From: Shewanella avicenniae
GTDB lineage: Bacteria > Pseudomonadota > Gammaproteobacteria > Enterobacterales > Shewanellaceae
Direction of reading: 5' to 3'
Assembly: GCF_017354945.1 (NCBI RefSeq)
Contig: NZ_CP071503.1
Location: 3,596,001-3,660,000, forward strand
DNA: 64,000 nt
This document shows positions 36,434 through 45,081 of the stretch, in pieces. The stretch's first letter is position 1. Every line of letters begins with the position of its first letter. The notes beneath the pieces were generated by a model, which ran no database searches, was not told where the DNA came from, and saw nothing but the letters and a program-made list of their open reading frames with translations. The position numbers and the translations under genes were made by a program.

Positions 36434-38140
36434 TTAGTACTCAATGGTAGCCATATGGTACGTCTTATAACCACCGGTTAAATTTTTAGTCTTAAACCCA
36501 TGTTGTTGCAGCATCCGGCTGGCGACATGGCCACGGAGCCCTACCATACAGGTCACTAAAATCTCTTTATCTTTTGGCAACTCATCTAACCGCTGACGCA
36601 GTTGATCTAACGGAATATTGAGCGCATTCGGAAACGCGCCAATTTTGGTTAGCTCAGGCGGATTGCGTACATCTAATAATATCTGCTCATCGGTCATGTG
36701 CAGTACATCGTCCACCTGACACACAGGATCAATACCATCAAGCATATTGGTAGCCACCATCCCTGCTTGGTTGATCACATCGCGTGCGGAGCCAAACGGT
36801 GGCGCATAGGTCAGCTCCAGATCTTGCAGATCGCGCACCGTTAGCCCTGCCCGTTGCGCCACCGCTAACACATCGATTCGTTTATCAATACCGTCTAGCC
36901 CAGCCGCTTGTGCGCCTAAGATCTTGCCGGTGTCAGGCGTGAACAATAGTTTTAACGTGACAGGATGGGCTCCCGGGTAGTAACTGGCGTGGCTGGCAGC
37001 ATGAACATAGACCTTCTCGTAATCCATCCCCAGACGCTTGAGGGTTTTCTCATTGAGTCCAGTGCTGGCAATCGCCATATCAAACAACTTACAGATCGCG
37101 GTGCCTTGGGTGGCTTGATAATGTTTATCGCCGCCGAGCATGTTATCAGCGGCAATCCGCCCTTGGCGATTCGCGGGGCCTGCCAGAGGCACTAAACTCG
37201 GTGCGCCAGCGACAAAATCTGGGGTTTCAACCGCATCGCCCACGGCATAGATATCGGGATCTGAGGTCTGCATAGCGCTGTTAACCTTAATGCCACCGCG
37301 CTCACCTAAGGCTAATCCGGCATAGCTTGCAAGCAAGGTTTCAGGGCGCACGCCAATCGCCATAATGACGATGTCGGTTTGCAGTTGCCCATTGGACAGC
37401 GTCAGTTGCAGTTCGTGATGTGGTTTCTTCGCCACATCATATTGATCCATCGCCTCGGCTTCAGCGGGATGCAACTCAATAGGTGCAATCGCCTCAAGGC
37501 CTGTTTTCAAGCGCAAATCTACCCCTTGGCTGATCAGCTTTTGGTGCAACATGTTGGCCATTTCGATATCCACCGGCGCCATCACTTGGGGTGACAGCTC
37601 AACCAGCGCCACGTTCAAGCCCCGATGTTTTAGTGCTTCGGCCATCTCTAAGCCAATAAAGCCGCCGCCAACCACAGTGGCATGTCGCGGTTTATAGGTA
37701 GCTAAAGCCGCCAAAATGGCGTCCATATCGGGAATATTACGCAGGCTAAATACGTGCGAATGATCAATGCCGGAGATAGGTGGTTTGATGGGCGATGCCC
37801 CAGGGCTGAGCAGTAACTTGTCGTAACTGAGCTGGTAAGCTTCGCCGCCATGTTGTGGCTGCACGGCGACAGATTTGTTTTGTCGATCGATTGCGGTAAC
37901 TTCGCTAAACACCCGCACGTCAACATTAAAACGTTGTTTGAAGCTATCAGGCGTTTGCAGCAGCAAGGCATTGCGCAATTCAATTTCACCGCCAATATGA
38001 TAAGGCAAGCCGCAGTTGGCAAACGATACAAACTCACCCCGCTCCAGCATAATAATCTCAGCATGTTCATCCATACGACGGGCACGCGCAGCCGCTGAAG
38101 CTCCACCGGCAACCCCCCCAATAATGACGATTCGAGTCAT
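36434..38140 (-). CDS. CoA-disulfide reductase-rhodanese fusion (persulfide reductase type)
   Basis: An FAD-dependent pyridine-nucleotide disulfide reductase fused to a rhodanese domain (568 residues). N-terminal FAD site IVIIGGVAGGASAAARARR, active Cys43 in SFANCGLPYHIG, NAD site TVVGGGFIGLEMAEAL, and a second FAD motif YAVGDAVETPD. The C-terminal rhodanese domain (about 470-565) has its active Cys in VTCMVGLRGH. The same architecture is known in Shewanella as NADH-dependent persulfide reductase (Npsr), which reduces CoA persulfide and polysulfide. That function is inferred here from family knowledge. ATG at 38140 has AGGAG five bases upstream; a GTG two codons earlier is less likely. Confidence 0.9.
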   Translation of the reverse strand: MTRIVIIGGVAGGASAAARARRMDEHAEIIMLERGEFVSFANCGLPYHIGGEIELRNALLLQTPDSFKQRFNVDVRVFSEVTAIDRQNKSVAVQPQHGGEAYQLSYDKLLLSPGASPIKPPISGIDHSHVFSLRNIPDMDAILAALATYKPRHATVVGGGFIGLEMAEALKHRGLNVALVELSPQVMAPVDIEMANMLHQKLISQGVDLRLKTGLEAIAPIELHPAEAEAMDQYDVAKKPHHELQLTLSNGQLQTDIVIMAIGVRPETLLASYAGLALGERGGIKVNSAMQTSDPDIYAVGDAVETPDFVAGAPSLVPLAGPANRQGRIAADNMLGGDKHYQATQGTAICKLFDMAIASTGLNEKTLKRLGMDYEKVYVHAASHASYYPGAHPVTLKLLFTPDTGKILGAQAAGLDGIDKRIDVLAVAQRAGLTVRDLQDLELTYAPPFGSARDVINQAGMVATNMLDGIDPVCQVDDVLHMTDEQILLDVRNPPELTKIGAFPNALNIPLDQLRQRLDELPKDKEILVTCMVGLRGHVASRMLQQHGFKTKNLTGGYKTYHMATIEY

Positions 38141-38327
38141 ACGCACTCCTGTTTGATAGTTAATGCTGTTCCATCTTGAATGAGTTGTAGCGGCTTAATC
38201 GCCTTTTTGCCATGAAACACAAAATAGAAACTAGCGAGACAGCACATTTTTGAAGGGTCGATGTTGGCAGAATTCAAAAGATTTTTCTACATTAGATTTA
38301 TTTTATGGATGACTAACATACATTCCT

Positions 38328-38360
38328 AAAAAAGTGCGGCCACCGAAGGAATGACCGCAC
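38328..38360 (-). terminator. Terminator of the NifX-like gene
   Basis: Minus-strand stem GTGCGG/CCGCAC around a 15-base loop, followed by six T. Located 25 bases after the stop at 38385. Confidence 0.75.
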
Positions 38361-38384
38361 AAGCGTGCAAATGCACAGGGAATT

Positions 38385-38912
38385 TTAATGACGGCAACAG
38401 CCTCCGCAGCGTTCACCCGCAGCCGTTTTACGTTGGCAACATGGCACATGATCTGCTGCATGGCCGTGTTGGTCGGCATGCCCTTTGTCGTCATGGCAAC
38501 AGTGACCATGTTCAGCATCATGATCACAACCGCAGCCACCCGCTGCCTGCTTTTTCTGATAGTTAACCGAGGGTCGGCCTTGTTCAGCAGCCGTCAGCGG
38601 TAACAGAAAACGTGGCACGCTATCCTGCAGTTGCACACTGTCAAAGTGACTACTACCGCTTTGAAATACTTGAAATTTGGCATCAAGCAGGCGCGCTAAG
38701 AAACGCTCACCTATGTTACGCACGATTACCCGATCCACCTGCTGCTGTTGCAACAAGGTGATGATGTTCGCCTTACCGGCACAGCCATTTTCCAAGCCGG
38801 GGTTCGGCGCTTGCACCACCGACGTTCCTTGTTCATTAATAAAAACAAAGCTATCAGCTTTACTGAAATGGGCGGCGATCTTGTCGCGCGACATTGGAAT
38901 TGCGGTAATCAT
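38385..38912 (-). CDS. NifX/NifB-type FeMo-cofactor-binding-domain protein with Cys/His-rich tail
   Basis: A 175-residue protein. Residues 1-120 form a dinitrogenase iron-molybdenum cofactor biosynthesis domain (RNase H-like fold, PF02579 type): MITAIPMSR, a GCAGKANIITLL loop and DRVIVRNIGERFLARLL. Such proteins bind Fe-S or Mo clusters, and many occur in organisms without nitrogenase. The last 50 residues are very rich in Cys and His (GCGCDHDAEHGHCCHDD, then CCQRK and CGGCC), a likely metal-binding tail. Start ATG at 38912 with AGGAG seven bases upstream; the frame opens at a TTG two codons earlier. Two copies of an operator-like motif lie upstream. Confidence 0.82.
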   Translation of the reverse strand: MITAIPMSRDKIAAHFSKADSFVFINEQGTSVVQAPNPGLENGCAGKANIITLLQQQQVDRVIVRNIGERFLARLLDAKFQVFQSGSSHFDSVQLQDSVPRFLLPLTAAEQGRPSVNYQKKQAAGGCGCDHDAEHGHCCHDDKGHADQHGHAADHVPCCQRKTAAGERCGGCCRH

Positions 38913-38967
38913 CTTCAATCTCCTGAGTGATAAGCGCTGCGGCTAACACTGAAGCAATGCCAGTAAA

Positions 38968-39006
38968 TTGCATATGCTATTTATACCGCCAATAATTTGC
39001 ATATGC
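38968..39006. promoter_or_regulatory. Paired TTGCATATGC motifs upstream of the NifX-like gene
   Basis: TTGCATATGC occurs at 38968-38977 and 38997-39006, 29 bases apart (close to three helical turns), each with a palindromic GCATATGC core in AT-rich flanks. They lie 56-94 bases before the ATG. The arrangement fits binding of two dimers of a regulator to one face of DNA. The regulator is unknown. Confidence 0.5.
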
Positions 39007-39130
39007 CAAATACTTTTTTGTGAAAGATGCACTAATCGCGATCCATCTCACGTCTATCGCGATCGCGCTGAACAAAACGTGTAGTAATAGGAGGAATGAA
39101 AAAAGTGGGAGACGGGAAAGAACAACCAAC

Positions 39131-39156
39131 AAAAAAGGAAGCCCGCAGGCTTCCTT
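39131..39156 (-). terminator. Terminator of the alcohol dehydrogenase gene
   Basis: Nine-base stem AAGGAAGCC/GGCTTCCTT with a four-base loop and, on the minus strand, a run of six T. It lies 20 bases after the stop. Confidence 0.85.
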
Positions 39157-39176
39157 CATCACATCAGCGATAATAC

Positions 39177-40301
39177 TTAGCGCGCGATACGCACGATAGG
39201 TTTCAGGGTAACCCCTTTTTCACTGTCAGCAGCGGCTTCGTTGATTTGCTCGAAGTCGTAGAATTTCACCAACTTATCAAATGGGAAACGCCCTTGCTGA
39301 TACAGTTCCACTAACAATGGGATAAATTGTTTAGGGTTTGAATCACCTTCCACGATACCGCGAATGGTTTTACCGCCAAGCAATACATCGTTTACATCAA
39401 AGGTTGAATCAGTACCCAGTTTAGGCGCACCAACAACACCGATAGCACCTAACAAGCCAAGTGAATCAATGCCTTGGCGCAACACTTGTGGGCGACCGGT
39501 AGATTCCAGCGCGAACTTAGTACCACCGTTAGTGATCTCTTTAATACGGGCAACTGGATCTTGCTCTTTACTGTTGATCACATGAGTTGCGCCCAACTCT
39601 AACGCTAATTCGAGGCGTGATGGCACCACGTCTACCGCGATAATGGTGGTGGCTCCAGCAACACGAGCGGCCAACACGGCAGACAGACCGACTGCGCCAG
39701 CACCAAAGGAAACAAAACTGCTTCCTGGGGTGACTTTCAGCGAGTTAATCACTGCGCCTGCACCGGTTTGAATACCACACCCCAATGGGCCTAACAGCTC
39801 CAGTGGAGCATCAGCAGGCACTTTAACGGTATTGTTTTCAAGGCTTAACGCATAGGTTGCAAAGGAAGACTGAGCAAAAAAGTGGTCATGCAAAGGTTCG
39901 CCATGGGCATCAATCAAGGCGGTTTCGCCGTCAGTGCCTGAACCTTGGAAGTTACGAGGATAGAACTCATCACAATAAGCGGCATGACCATCAGAACATT
40001 GATGACAATGGCTACAATAGCCATAGGTCAACACCACGTGGTCGCCCACTTCAATGTCTTTCACCAACGGACCAACCGCTTCAACGATACCAGCACCTTC
40101 GTGGCCTAACACGGCAGGCAATGGCACTGGATAATATTGATCGCGCACAATCATGTCGGTATGGCACATGCCGGTAGCCAGCACTTTAACCAACACTTCA
40201 TCATTCTTAGGCGCACGAATACGTGCGTTTTCAATCACAAACGGCGCGCTTTGTTCGCGGGTAACCGCGGCACGGATATCATAAAAAGCAGGAGAACTCA
40301 T
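39177..40301 (-). CDS. Zinc-dependent NAD(P) alcohol dehydrogenase (aryl-alcohol type)
   Basis: A medium-chain alcohol dehydrogenase of 374 residues that interconverts alcohols and aldehydes. Catalytic Zn ligands: Cys in LATGMCHTD, His-Glu in VLGHEGAGIVE, and Cys in GPLGCGIQTGAG. The structural Zn site is CSHCHQCSDGHAAYC. The Rossmann motif FGAGAVGLSAVLAARVAG binds NAD(P). The layout resembles benzyl/aryl-alcohol dehydrogenases; the substrate is inferred only. The ATG at 40301 is chosen for AAGGAAGG six bases upstream and because it gives the normal family length; the frame extends 30 codons further without a better site. Confidence 0.9.
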   Translation of the reverse strand: MSSPAFYDIRAAVTREQSAPFVIENARIRAPKNDEVLVKVLATGMCHTDMIVRDQYYPVPLPAVLGHEGAGIVEAVGPLVKDIEVGDHVVLTYGYCSHCHQCSDGHAAYCDEFYPRNFQGSGTDGETALIDAHGEPLHDHFFAQSSFATYALSLENNTVKVPADAPLELLGPLGCGIQTGAGAVINSLKVTPGSSFVSFGAGAVGLSAVLAARVAGATTIIAVDVVPSRLELALELGATHVINSKEQDPVARIKEITNGGTKFALESTGRPQVLRQGIDSLGLLGAIGVVGAPKLGTDSTFDVNDVLLGGKTIRGIVEGDSNPKQFIPLLVELYQQGRFPFDKLVKFYDFEQINEAAADSEKGVTLKPIVRIAR

Positions 40302-40927
40302 GTGGCACCTTCCTTGACTGCAAATAGGAAAAATCGGTGCTTGCAAGGAGTAAGGCGAAAGCCTTGGTATTAGCCTGAGAAAGCATTCCAACCCATAGCC
40401 GATTGCAAGCGGAAGAAATGCGCCGCTCAGTTGCTACTTTGACAGGAGTATTCAGCCCAGGCAGCGCATTTTTGTTAACTTGGTCACAAAAATAACGCTG
40501 AGCTGACGAGAAAAATATTGCGTTTTTTACCCACTACCTTTCTAATTTTTAGAAAAATAACACAAATGGCCGTTCGCTCACAGTTCGTCAGCGAAACACC
40601 TACCCAGTAAATTTGACGCACGTGATTTGATCGCAGCACTGTGGACAGCGTTGCTAGAACGCCTTACTGCTTGGGGCACAACAACGAAATGTCGGACTAA
40701 AACTCTTGTTATTTAACATGTTGAGTAGCAGTTGAGCTGCTTAAGCTTCATTTTTGCCAAAGTTATTCGGCAATTTTAACGGGATTGGCGTGACATCGAC
40801 CTTGAAACCTACTTAAACGATCACTTATTTATAAGCATCAAATGTACCGCCGTAAGTCGGCATATTGAGCAAATTATTCGAAAAGTCCATACATAAGCTA
40901 GGGATACTTTGAGCCCTGCGCCAGCCA
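40302..40927. other. Long intergenic region without recognised genes
   Basis: These 626 bases separate two leftward genes. They hold the alcohol dehydrogenase promoter and the 3' flank of the broken phosphorylase. No ORF with a ribosome site and recognisable motif, no tRNA and no strong hairpin was found. A short open frame near 40617-40715 with an amphipathic look was noted but has no supported start. Confidence 0.45.
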
Positions 40928-41657
40928 TTACAGATTAATGAGTGCGGTTAATGCTGCTCTCGCGGCTAACAACTCTGCATGCATCATCGCCTTTTCAGCA
41001 CTGGCATAATCGCTCACCCCTGCAGCAACATCTTCGCCGTAGCGCACCACATTATTGAGTATTGACGCAACGGCCACATGACGTAGCCTTCCAACCGTCA
41101 GCAATGCCGCGGTTTCCATGTCAGCGCCAAGTACGCCGAGATGATGCCATTTGCGGCAAATATCGAGCTCATTATCGACATAAAAACTGTCATGGGAACG
41201 CACCACGCCACAGTGGTAACCGTGCTGATGCTGACGCATGAAATCTATTAAGCCGTTAACCAGCTGCCGATTAGCCAGCGCGGGATAACTGATTGGTGCA
41301 TAGTTGGCACTGCCGCCATCATCCCGTACCGCGGCTTCGGCAATAATGAGATCACCGAGCGCAATATGCGATTGATACGCGCCCGCCGAGCCAACGCGAA
41401 CCAAATACTTAGCCCCCACACTGCACTAACTCTTCCAGCGCGATAATGGCAGATGGCGCACCGATCCCCGTACTACATACCGTGATTTTCTTGCCCTGTA
41501 GCTCACCAGTGATACTGGTAAATTCACGCTGGCTGGCAAGCTGCTTAACATCGTTAAGCAGCACTGCAATGCGGTTAACTCGGGCGGGATCACCACAAAG
41601 GATCACTCGTTCACTGACCTGTGCAGGGGTTAATTGAATATGCGCTTGAAGTGTCAT
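40928..41657 (-). pseudogene. Nucleoside phosphorylase (uridine phosphorylase-like) broken by a one-base frameshift
   Basis: Two frames together give a complete PNP_UDP_1 phosphorylase of about 243 residues. The first part (start 41657, AAAGGAG site) has ERVILCGDPARVNRIA (phosphate site) and VCSTGIGAPSAIIALEEL. It runs into a stop at 41409. The second part (ending 40928) continues with AKYLVRVGSAGAY, VVRSHDSFYVD and GADMETAALLTVG (ribose-binding Met-Glu). The break is a run of five G (plus-strand C 41413-41417); four G would restore the frame exactly. It may be a true mutation, a sequencing error or a phase-variable tract. Downstream of pnuC by 43 bases, so nicotinamide riboside is a candidate substrate, besides uridine. 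Confidence 0.88.
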
Positions 41658-41700
41658 GCTGGCTCCTTTGGGTTATATGCGCCTTTCAGCTGTGGCCAGC

Positions 41701-42438
41701 TCAGTCTGCGACTTGGGGGCTCAGTGCAAAGCGACTACCGTTGAGTTTGGCGGTCGCCATCCAACTTCTAGCACCATTGCCAGCGATAAACAGCAAAATG
41801 GTGTACTCAATTGCCATCGCATACACGCCCTGGGCGGCATACACCCCCACACTAATGATGTTCACCAATACCCACAGCCACCAGTTTTCCACGTATTTGC
41901 GGGTCATCAACACTTGAGCTATCAGTGACAACACTGTGATCATCGCATCCCATAACGGGAATTCGTCGGGCGCCAATTCAGGCATGGCGATATTCGCGTC
42001 GAGCAGATTGAGTGCTTCTACCGTGCTGGTAGCCAAGGCGGCAAACACGGGATCGATATAACGGCTGAGCAATCCCACCGCTGCAATAGCGATACCTACC
42101 GTCAACAGCAGCCACTGGCGTGATAACCAACGCACTTTCAGCGGCTTGCCACCGTCACTCGGATGAGTCCAGGCATACCAGCCATACACATTGGCGCAGA
42201 AGAAAAACAGCTGCAGCAGTAGCAAGCCATACAGCTGAATTTGAAAGAAGATCACCGCAAACAGGCTAACGTTGATCAGACCAAAAGGATAATTGAGGGT
42301 CTTTTCTTGGCTGGCGAGCCAGATACACAGCAAGCCAAATACCGTACCGACCGCTTCAATCCATGACATGGCATAACCGCCGCCAAGCGGGATAGTCACC
42401 AGTGTATTGTTGATATCAAACCAACTGACAATGTCCAT
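41701..42438 (-). CDS. pnuC: Nicotinamide riboside transporter PnuC
   Basis: Inner-membrane facilitator for nicotinamide riboside, 245 residues with about seven hydrophobic helices and family features: AVGTVFGLLCIWLASQEKT near the start, FPLWDAMITVLSLIAQ and KYVENWWLWVLVNIISVGVY (the Trp-rich substrate region). The ATG at 42438 has AAGGA six bases upstream; a TTG five codons earlier is weak. It is followed by the frameshifted phosphorylase, so import and phosphorolysis of a nucleoside were probably coupled. Nicotinamidase and nicotinate phosphoribosyltransferase genes lie 5-7 kb away. Confidence 0.9.
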   Translation of the reverse strand: MDIVSWFDINNTLVTIPLGGGYAMSWIEAVGTVFGLLCIWLASQEKTLNYPFGLINVSLFAVIFFQIQLYGLLLLQLFFFCANVYGWYAWTHPSDGGKPLKVRWLSRQWLLLTVGIAIAAVGLLSRYIDPVFAALATSTVEALNLLDANIAMPELAPDEFPLWDAMITVLSLIAQVLMTRKYVENWWLWVLVNIISVGVYAAQGVYAMAIEYTILLFIAGNGARSWMATAKLNGSRFALSPQVAD

Positions 42439-42671
42439 CTTTTGTCCTTTCAACTGCAGTTAAGCCGCTATTTTTTCACGGAATGAGCGCCGTGGCTATC
42501 AATGGCAGATGATGTGATTGTGCCAGCAAGGGGGATGAACAACGGCGAGAACGAACAAAAGCTGATTGGGAAAAGAAACGATGTACTGGGATGCAGATGC
42601 ACTAAGAAGCGCTGAGAAGAAAACAAGCATGTTGCTGGCAAGTTTCCCAACCAGCAACGACTAAGCCAGTA

Positions 42672-42842
42672 TTATTTAAATACGCAGTGTTTGGCGTAAT
42701 CTTTGGCTTCATTGGCGGTCCAATCACCACTGTCTTTTTCTTTCATCTGCTTGCACCAAGCATCACTGCCCACTTCAGGTGCACAGGCGCTCAACCAAGT
42801 TACCGCACACAGGCTCAGCATCAACATTGCGAATTTTTTCAT
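42672..42842 (-). CDS. Small DUF3012-type lipoprotein
   Basis: A 56-residue gene found by direct translation. It begins MKKFAMLMLSLCAVTWLSAC, a signal peptide with lipobox LSAC (Cys20), and continues with PEVGSDAWCKQMKEKDSGDW and a short tail ending HCVFK. The mature part of about 37 residues with two further cysteines matches the DUF3012 family of tiny Gammaproteobacterial lipoproteins (memory of the family, not a search). An AAGGA site precedes the ATG. Function unknown. It ends 18 bases before the stop-proximal AT-rich stretch and stands alone. Confidence 0.85.
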   Translation of the reverse strand: MKKFAMLMLSLCAVTWLSACAPEVGSDAWCKQMKEKDSGDWTANEAKDYAKHCVFK

Positions 42843-42874
42843 GACCTAGATTCCTTGTGAGAGTCTGATTGTAA

Positions 42875-43243
42875 TTACTCAACGTGAGAGCGCTTACAAA
42901 TCCAATTAATCGCTTCTTGTTTGCGCTCCAGCGGATACCATGCAATTTCGCCACTGACGAACGGGCCAAGCAAGCGCACCGCATTGCCCACCCAATCAGG
43001 GCCACCCACAAATACCAATGCATCAAATGCGGGCAACTGCACTTCACCAACCCCTGAAAGCGACTGCATATCCCAACCTTCCAGCAATACGTCAGCTTCA
43101 ATATAGAGACATACTTGTCCCCAATCTTGACGATAGCCTTTAATAGCAGGTTGTAGTTTGGTGCGATAATCCAGCGCAGAGATACGTCCACTGGCAAATA
43201 AACTGATAATCCCTTTGGAGATATCAGGGATCTGACACAACAT
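42875..43243 (-). CDS. SpoIIAA-like (STAS/SEC14-type) protein
   Basis: A 122-residue cytosolic protein with the layout of SpoIIAA-like proteins: ISKGIISLFASGRISALDY, then a strand-helix region with LYIEADVLLEGW, then WVGNAVRLLGPFVSGEIAWYPL (a typical hallmark). Family members bind lipids or act as anti-sigma-antagonist relatives; the role here is unknown. The ATG at 43243 has GGAG nine bases upstream. The frame extends 32 codons further, but that part is not protein-like. Divergent from arfB. Confidence 0.75.
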   Translation of the reverse strand: MLCQIPDISKGIISLFASGRISALDYRTKLQPAIKGYRQDWGQVCLYIEADVLLEGWDMQSLSGVGEVQLPAFDALVFVGGPDWVGNAVRLLGPFVSGEIAWYPLERKQEAINWICKRSHVE

Positions 43244-43369
43244 ATAGATTGGCTCCAAAACTCGGAAACGCGACCGGGCGAATAATAACAGTGTTAGACT
43301 GCACTTGCTAACAACATCGTTCGATTGCCGATGTTCCAATGAATGACTTTAACTGGCGGTAGTTTGCCA

Positions 43370-43786
43370 ATGATTACCATATCAAACCGTGTGCAAGTTT
43401 CAGAAAATGAGATCGAATGGCAGTTTATTCGAGCCAGTGGCGCCGGTGGTCAACATATCAATAAAGTCTCCACCGCGGTGCAGCTGATTTTCGATATTCG
43501 TGCTTCGAGCCTGCCCGAGTTTTATCAACAAAAGCTGCTGACCTTAAACGACCATCGTATTACCCAAAGTGGCAAGGTGATCATCAAGTGCCAGCAAAGC
43601 CGCAGCCAGGACGCCAACCGACAACAAGCGTTAAGCCAATTTGTTGAGTTGCTACAATCGGTGACGCTGGTGCAAAAGCGCCGCATTGCCACCAAAGCCA
43701 GCTATTCCAGCCAACAACGACGCATCGACAGCAAAAAAAAGCATGGCAACACTAAGGCACTACGGCAGCAAAAATTTAGCGGCTGA
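43370..43786 (+). CDS. arfB: Alternative ribosome-rescue factor B (peptidyl-tRNA hydrolase)
   Basis: Rescues ribosomes stalled at mRNA 3' ends by hydrolysing peptidyl-tRNA, independently of tmRNA. 138 residues. The GGQ catalytic motif is at 26-28 in RASGAGGQHINKVSTAV, exactly as in E. coli ArfB (YaeJ), followed by FDIRASSLPEFYQQ. The C-terminal tail is basic (KKRRIATK-type, QQRRIDSKKKHGNTKALRQ) and enters the empty mRNA channel. The start at 43370 matches the family N-terminus MITISNRV; the ribosome site is weak. ArfA is also encoded 14 kb downstream. Confidence 0.92.
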   Translation: MITISNRVQVSENEIEWQFIRASGAGGQHINKVSTAVQLIFDIRASSLPEFYQQKLLTLNDHRITQSGKVIIKCQQSRSQDANRQQALSQFVELLQSVTLVQKRRIATKASYSSQQRRIDSKKKHGNTKALRQQKFSG

Positions 43787-43854
43787 TCATCGACAAAGCC
43801 GGTGGGAAGTGCTCAAATCAGAAGCACCCGCCACAGTGCTAAGGCAATAACATC

Positions 43855-44301
43855 ATGCGAAATAAAGGAAAAGTTCTGCTGCTCAATGGCCCCAACCTCA
43901 ACTTGTTAGGTCGCCGTGAACCAGAGATTTATGGAAGCCAAACGCTAGACGACATCATAGGTTTACTGCATGCCCAAGCTTCTGGTGGTGGAGTTCAACT
44001 GGATCATCTGCAGTCCAACGCAGAATACGAATTGATTGAAGCCATTCACGCTACCGATGCGGCGATTGCGGTCATCAATCCAGGCGGTTTAACCCATACC
44101 AGCGTGGCATTACGCGATGCTTTCTTGGGGGTGGATTTACCTTTTATTGAGGTGCATCTGTCTAACATTCATGCCCGCGAGCCGTTCCGCCACCACTCAT
44201 TTTTATCCGATAAAGCGCTGGGCGTCATTGCTGGCCTAGGAGCACAAGGGTACGAGTTTGCGCTCACTGCCGCGATGCGACATCTGAAAAAAGCAGGCTA
44301 A
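43855..44301 (+). CDS. aroQ: Type II 3-dehydroquinate dehydratase
   Basis: Third enzyme of the shikimate pathway: dehydrates 3-dehydroquinate to 3-dehydroshikimate. 148 residues, the usual length for the dodecameric type II enzyme. Motifs: [20 protein letters not shown] (with the active-site Tyr), [29 protein letters not shown] and [17 protein letters not shown]. In many relatives accB and accC follow, but here aroQ stands alone before a convergent gene. Confidence 0.95.
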   Translation: MRNKGKVLLLNGPNLNLLGRREPEIYGSQTLDDIIGLLHAQASGGGVQLDHLQSNAEYELIEAIHATDAAIAVINPGGLTHTSVALRDAFLGVDLPFIEVHLSNIHAREPFRHHSFLSDKALGVIAGLGAQGYEFALTAAMRHLKKAG

Positions 44302-44317
44302 TCCTGTTCAAAAGACA

Positions 44318-44347
44318 CCATTGAACTGCCACTTAGCGGTTCAATGG
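44318..44347. terminator. Inverted repeat between convergent aroQ and the 44333-44902 gene
   Basis: CCATTGAAC (44318-44326) and GTTCAATGG (44339-44347) form a perfect nine-base stem with a 12-base loop. It overlaps the minus-gene stop codon. T-runs are weak on both sides. Confidence 0.45.
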
Positions 44348-44902
44348 TTGATACATTTCCGTTTGCCAATCAAAGCGATAACGCTGCCCTTGCCACTCGT
44401 ACTCAGTGCCATTTTCGGTTTGAATCACCCGAGCATTTGCGGGCAAACTTCGCACGCTCGGCAATGCCATCGCCTGTGCTGCCTTGGCTGCCTCTTCACT
44501 ATCGGCAATGCGTAACACCTGTTGTGCCACTGATTCGTTGGCATAAGCATCGGCACTGTTCTCTGCCGCTAACGCATTTTCATGCTCAAAGGTTGCCGAA
44601 TATATCGGCGTATTCAACGATGTAGTAACTGGCGTCAAACTGACATTCGGTGCGTAAGGGGTGTAATAAGGATTGCTGGCATATGGGGTTGGATAATAAT
44701 CCGCTTGCGACTGACGGATAATTTCCGGCAATACCAGTAAGGTGGAGAGCCCTAAATACCAACCCCAATCACTGTGATGATGATGTCGATAGCTATGGTG
44801 ACGTGGATAGAAATTATCTCGATGTCCCGCCATTGCCGGTGCACTGGCACTTGCCAGCAACACGGTGGCGCATAAGGCATGGGTTATCAGTTGCGACTTC
44901 AT
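44333..44902 (-). CDS. Hypothetical secreted His/Tyr-rich protein
   Basis: A 189-residue protein with a signal peptide (APAMA before GHRDN). A His/Tyr-rich segment (RHHSYRHHHHSDWGW) is followed by one hydrophobic helix (about 49-63) and a Tyr/Pro-rich stretch (DYYPTPYASNPYYTPYAP). The C-terminus has the compact ARVIQTENGTEYEWQGQRY pattern seen in small surface proteins of unknown function. The His cluster may bind metal. I do not recognise a family with confidence. It is transcribed divergently from ubiD, whose promoter lies just beyond its start. Confidence 0.65.
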   Translation of the reverse strand: MKSQLITHALCATVLLASASAPAMAGHRDNFYPRHHSYRHHHHSDWGWYLGLSTLLVLPEIIRQSQADYYPTPYASNPYYTPYAPNVSLTPVTTSLNTPIYSATFEHENALAAENSADAYANESVAQQVLRIADSEEAAKAAQAMALPSVRSLPANARVIQTENGTEYEWQGQRYRFDWQTEMYQPLNR

Positions 44903-45012
44903 AAATCACCTCGCGTTCAAGCTCGGCCACTATTTTAGCGCGATTGATATTTGCGCGCATAATTAATTCGAACAAGCACGGATTGGCTTTCTGCTTTTGC
45001 GAGCCTAAATGG

Positions 45013-45041
45013 TTAACCGTGCGCCAGAAAAATGCTATAGT
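45013..45041 (+). promoter_or_regulatory. Sigma-70 promoter of ubiD
   Basis: Extended -10 (TG, one base, TATAGT at 45036-45041) with a partial -35 (TTAACC) 17 bases upstream. About 40 bases before the ubiD ATG. Confidence 0.5.
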
Positions 45042-45081
45042 GCGCCACATCACATTTTTGCATATTCAAACCGGTATCCAC

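Noticed and set aside
40302..40500. CRP-like half-sites (GGTCACA) before the alcohol dehydrogenase
   Set aside because: Only half of the palindrome matches; not enough to call a site.
40617..40715. Short open frame with an amphipathic sequence in the long intergenic region
   Set aside because: No start codon with a ribosome site and no recognisable motif; too short to support a gene.
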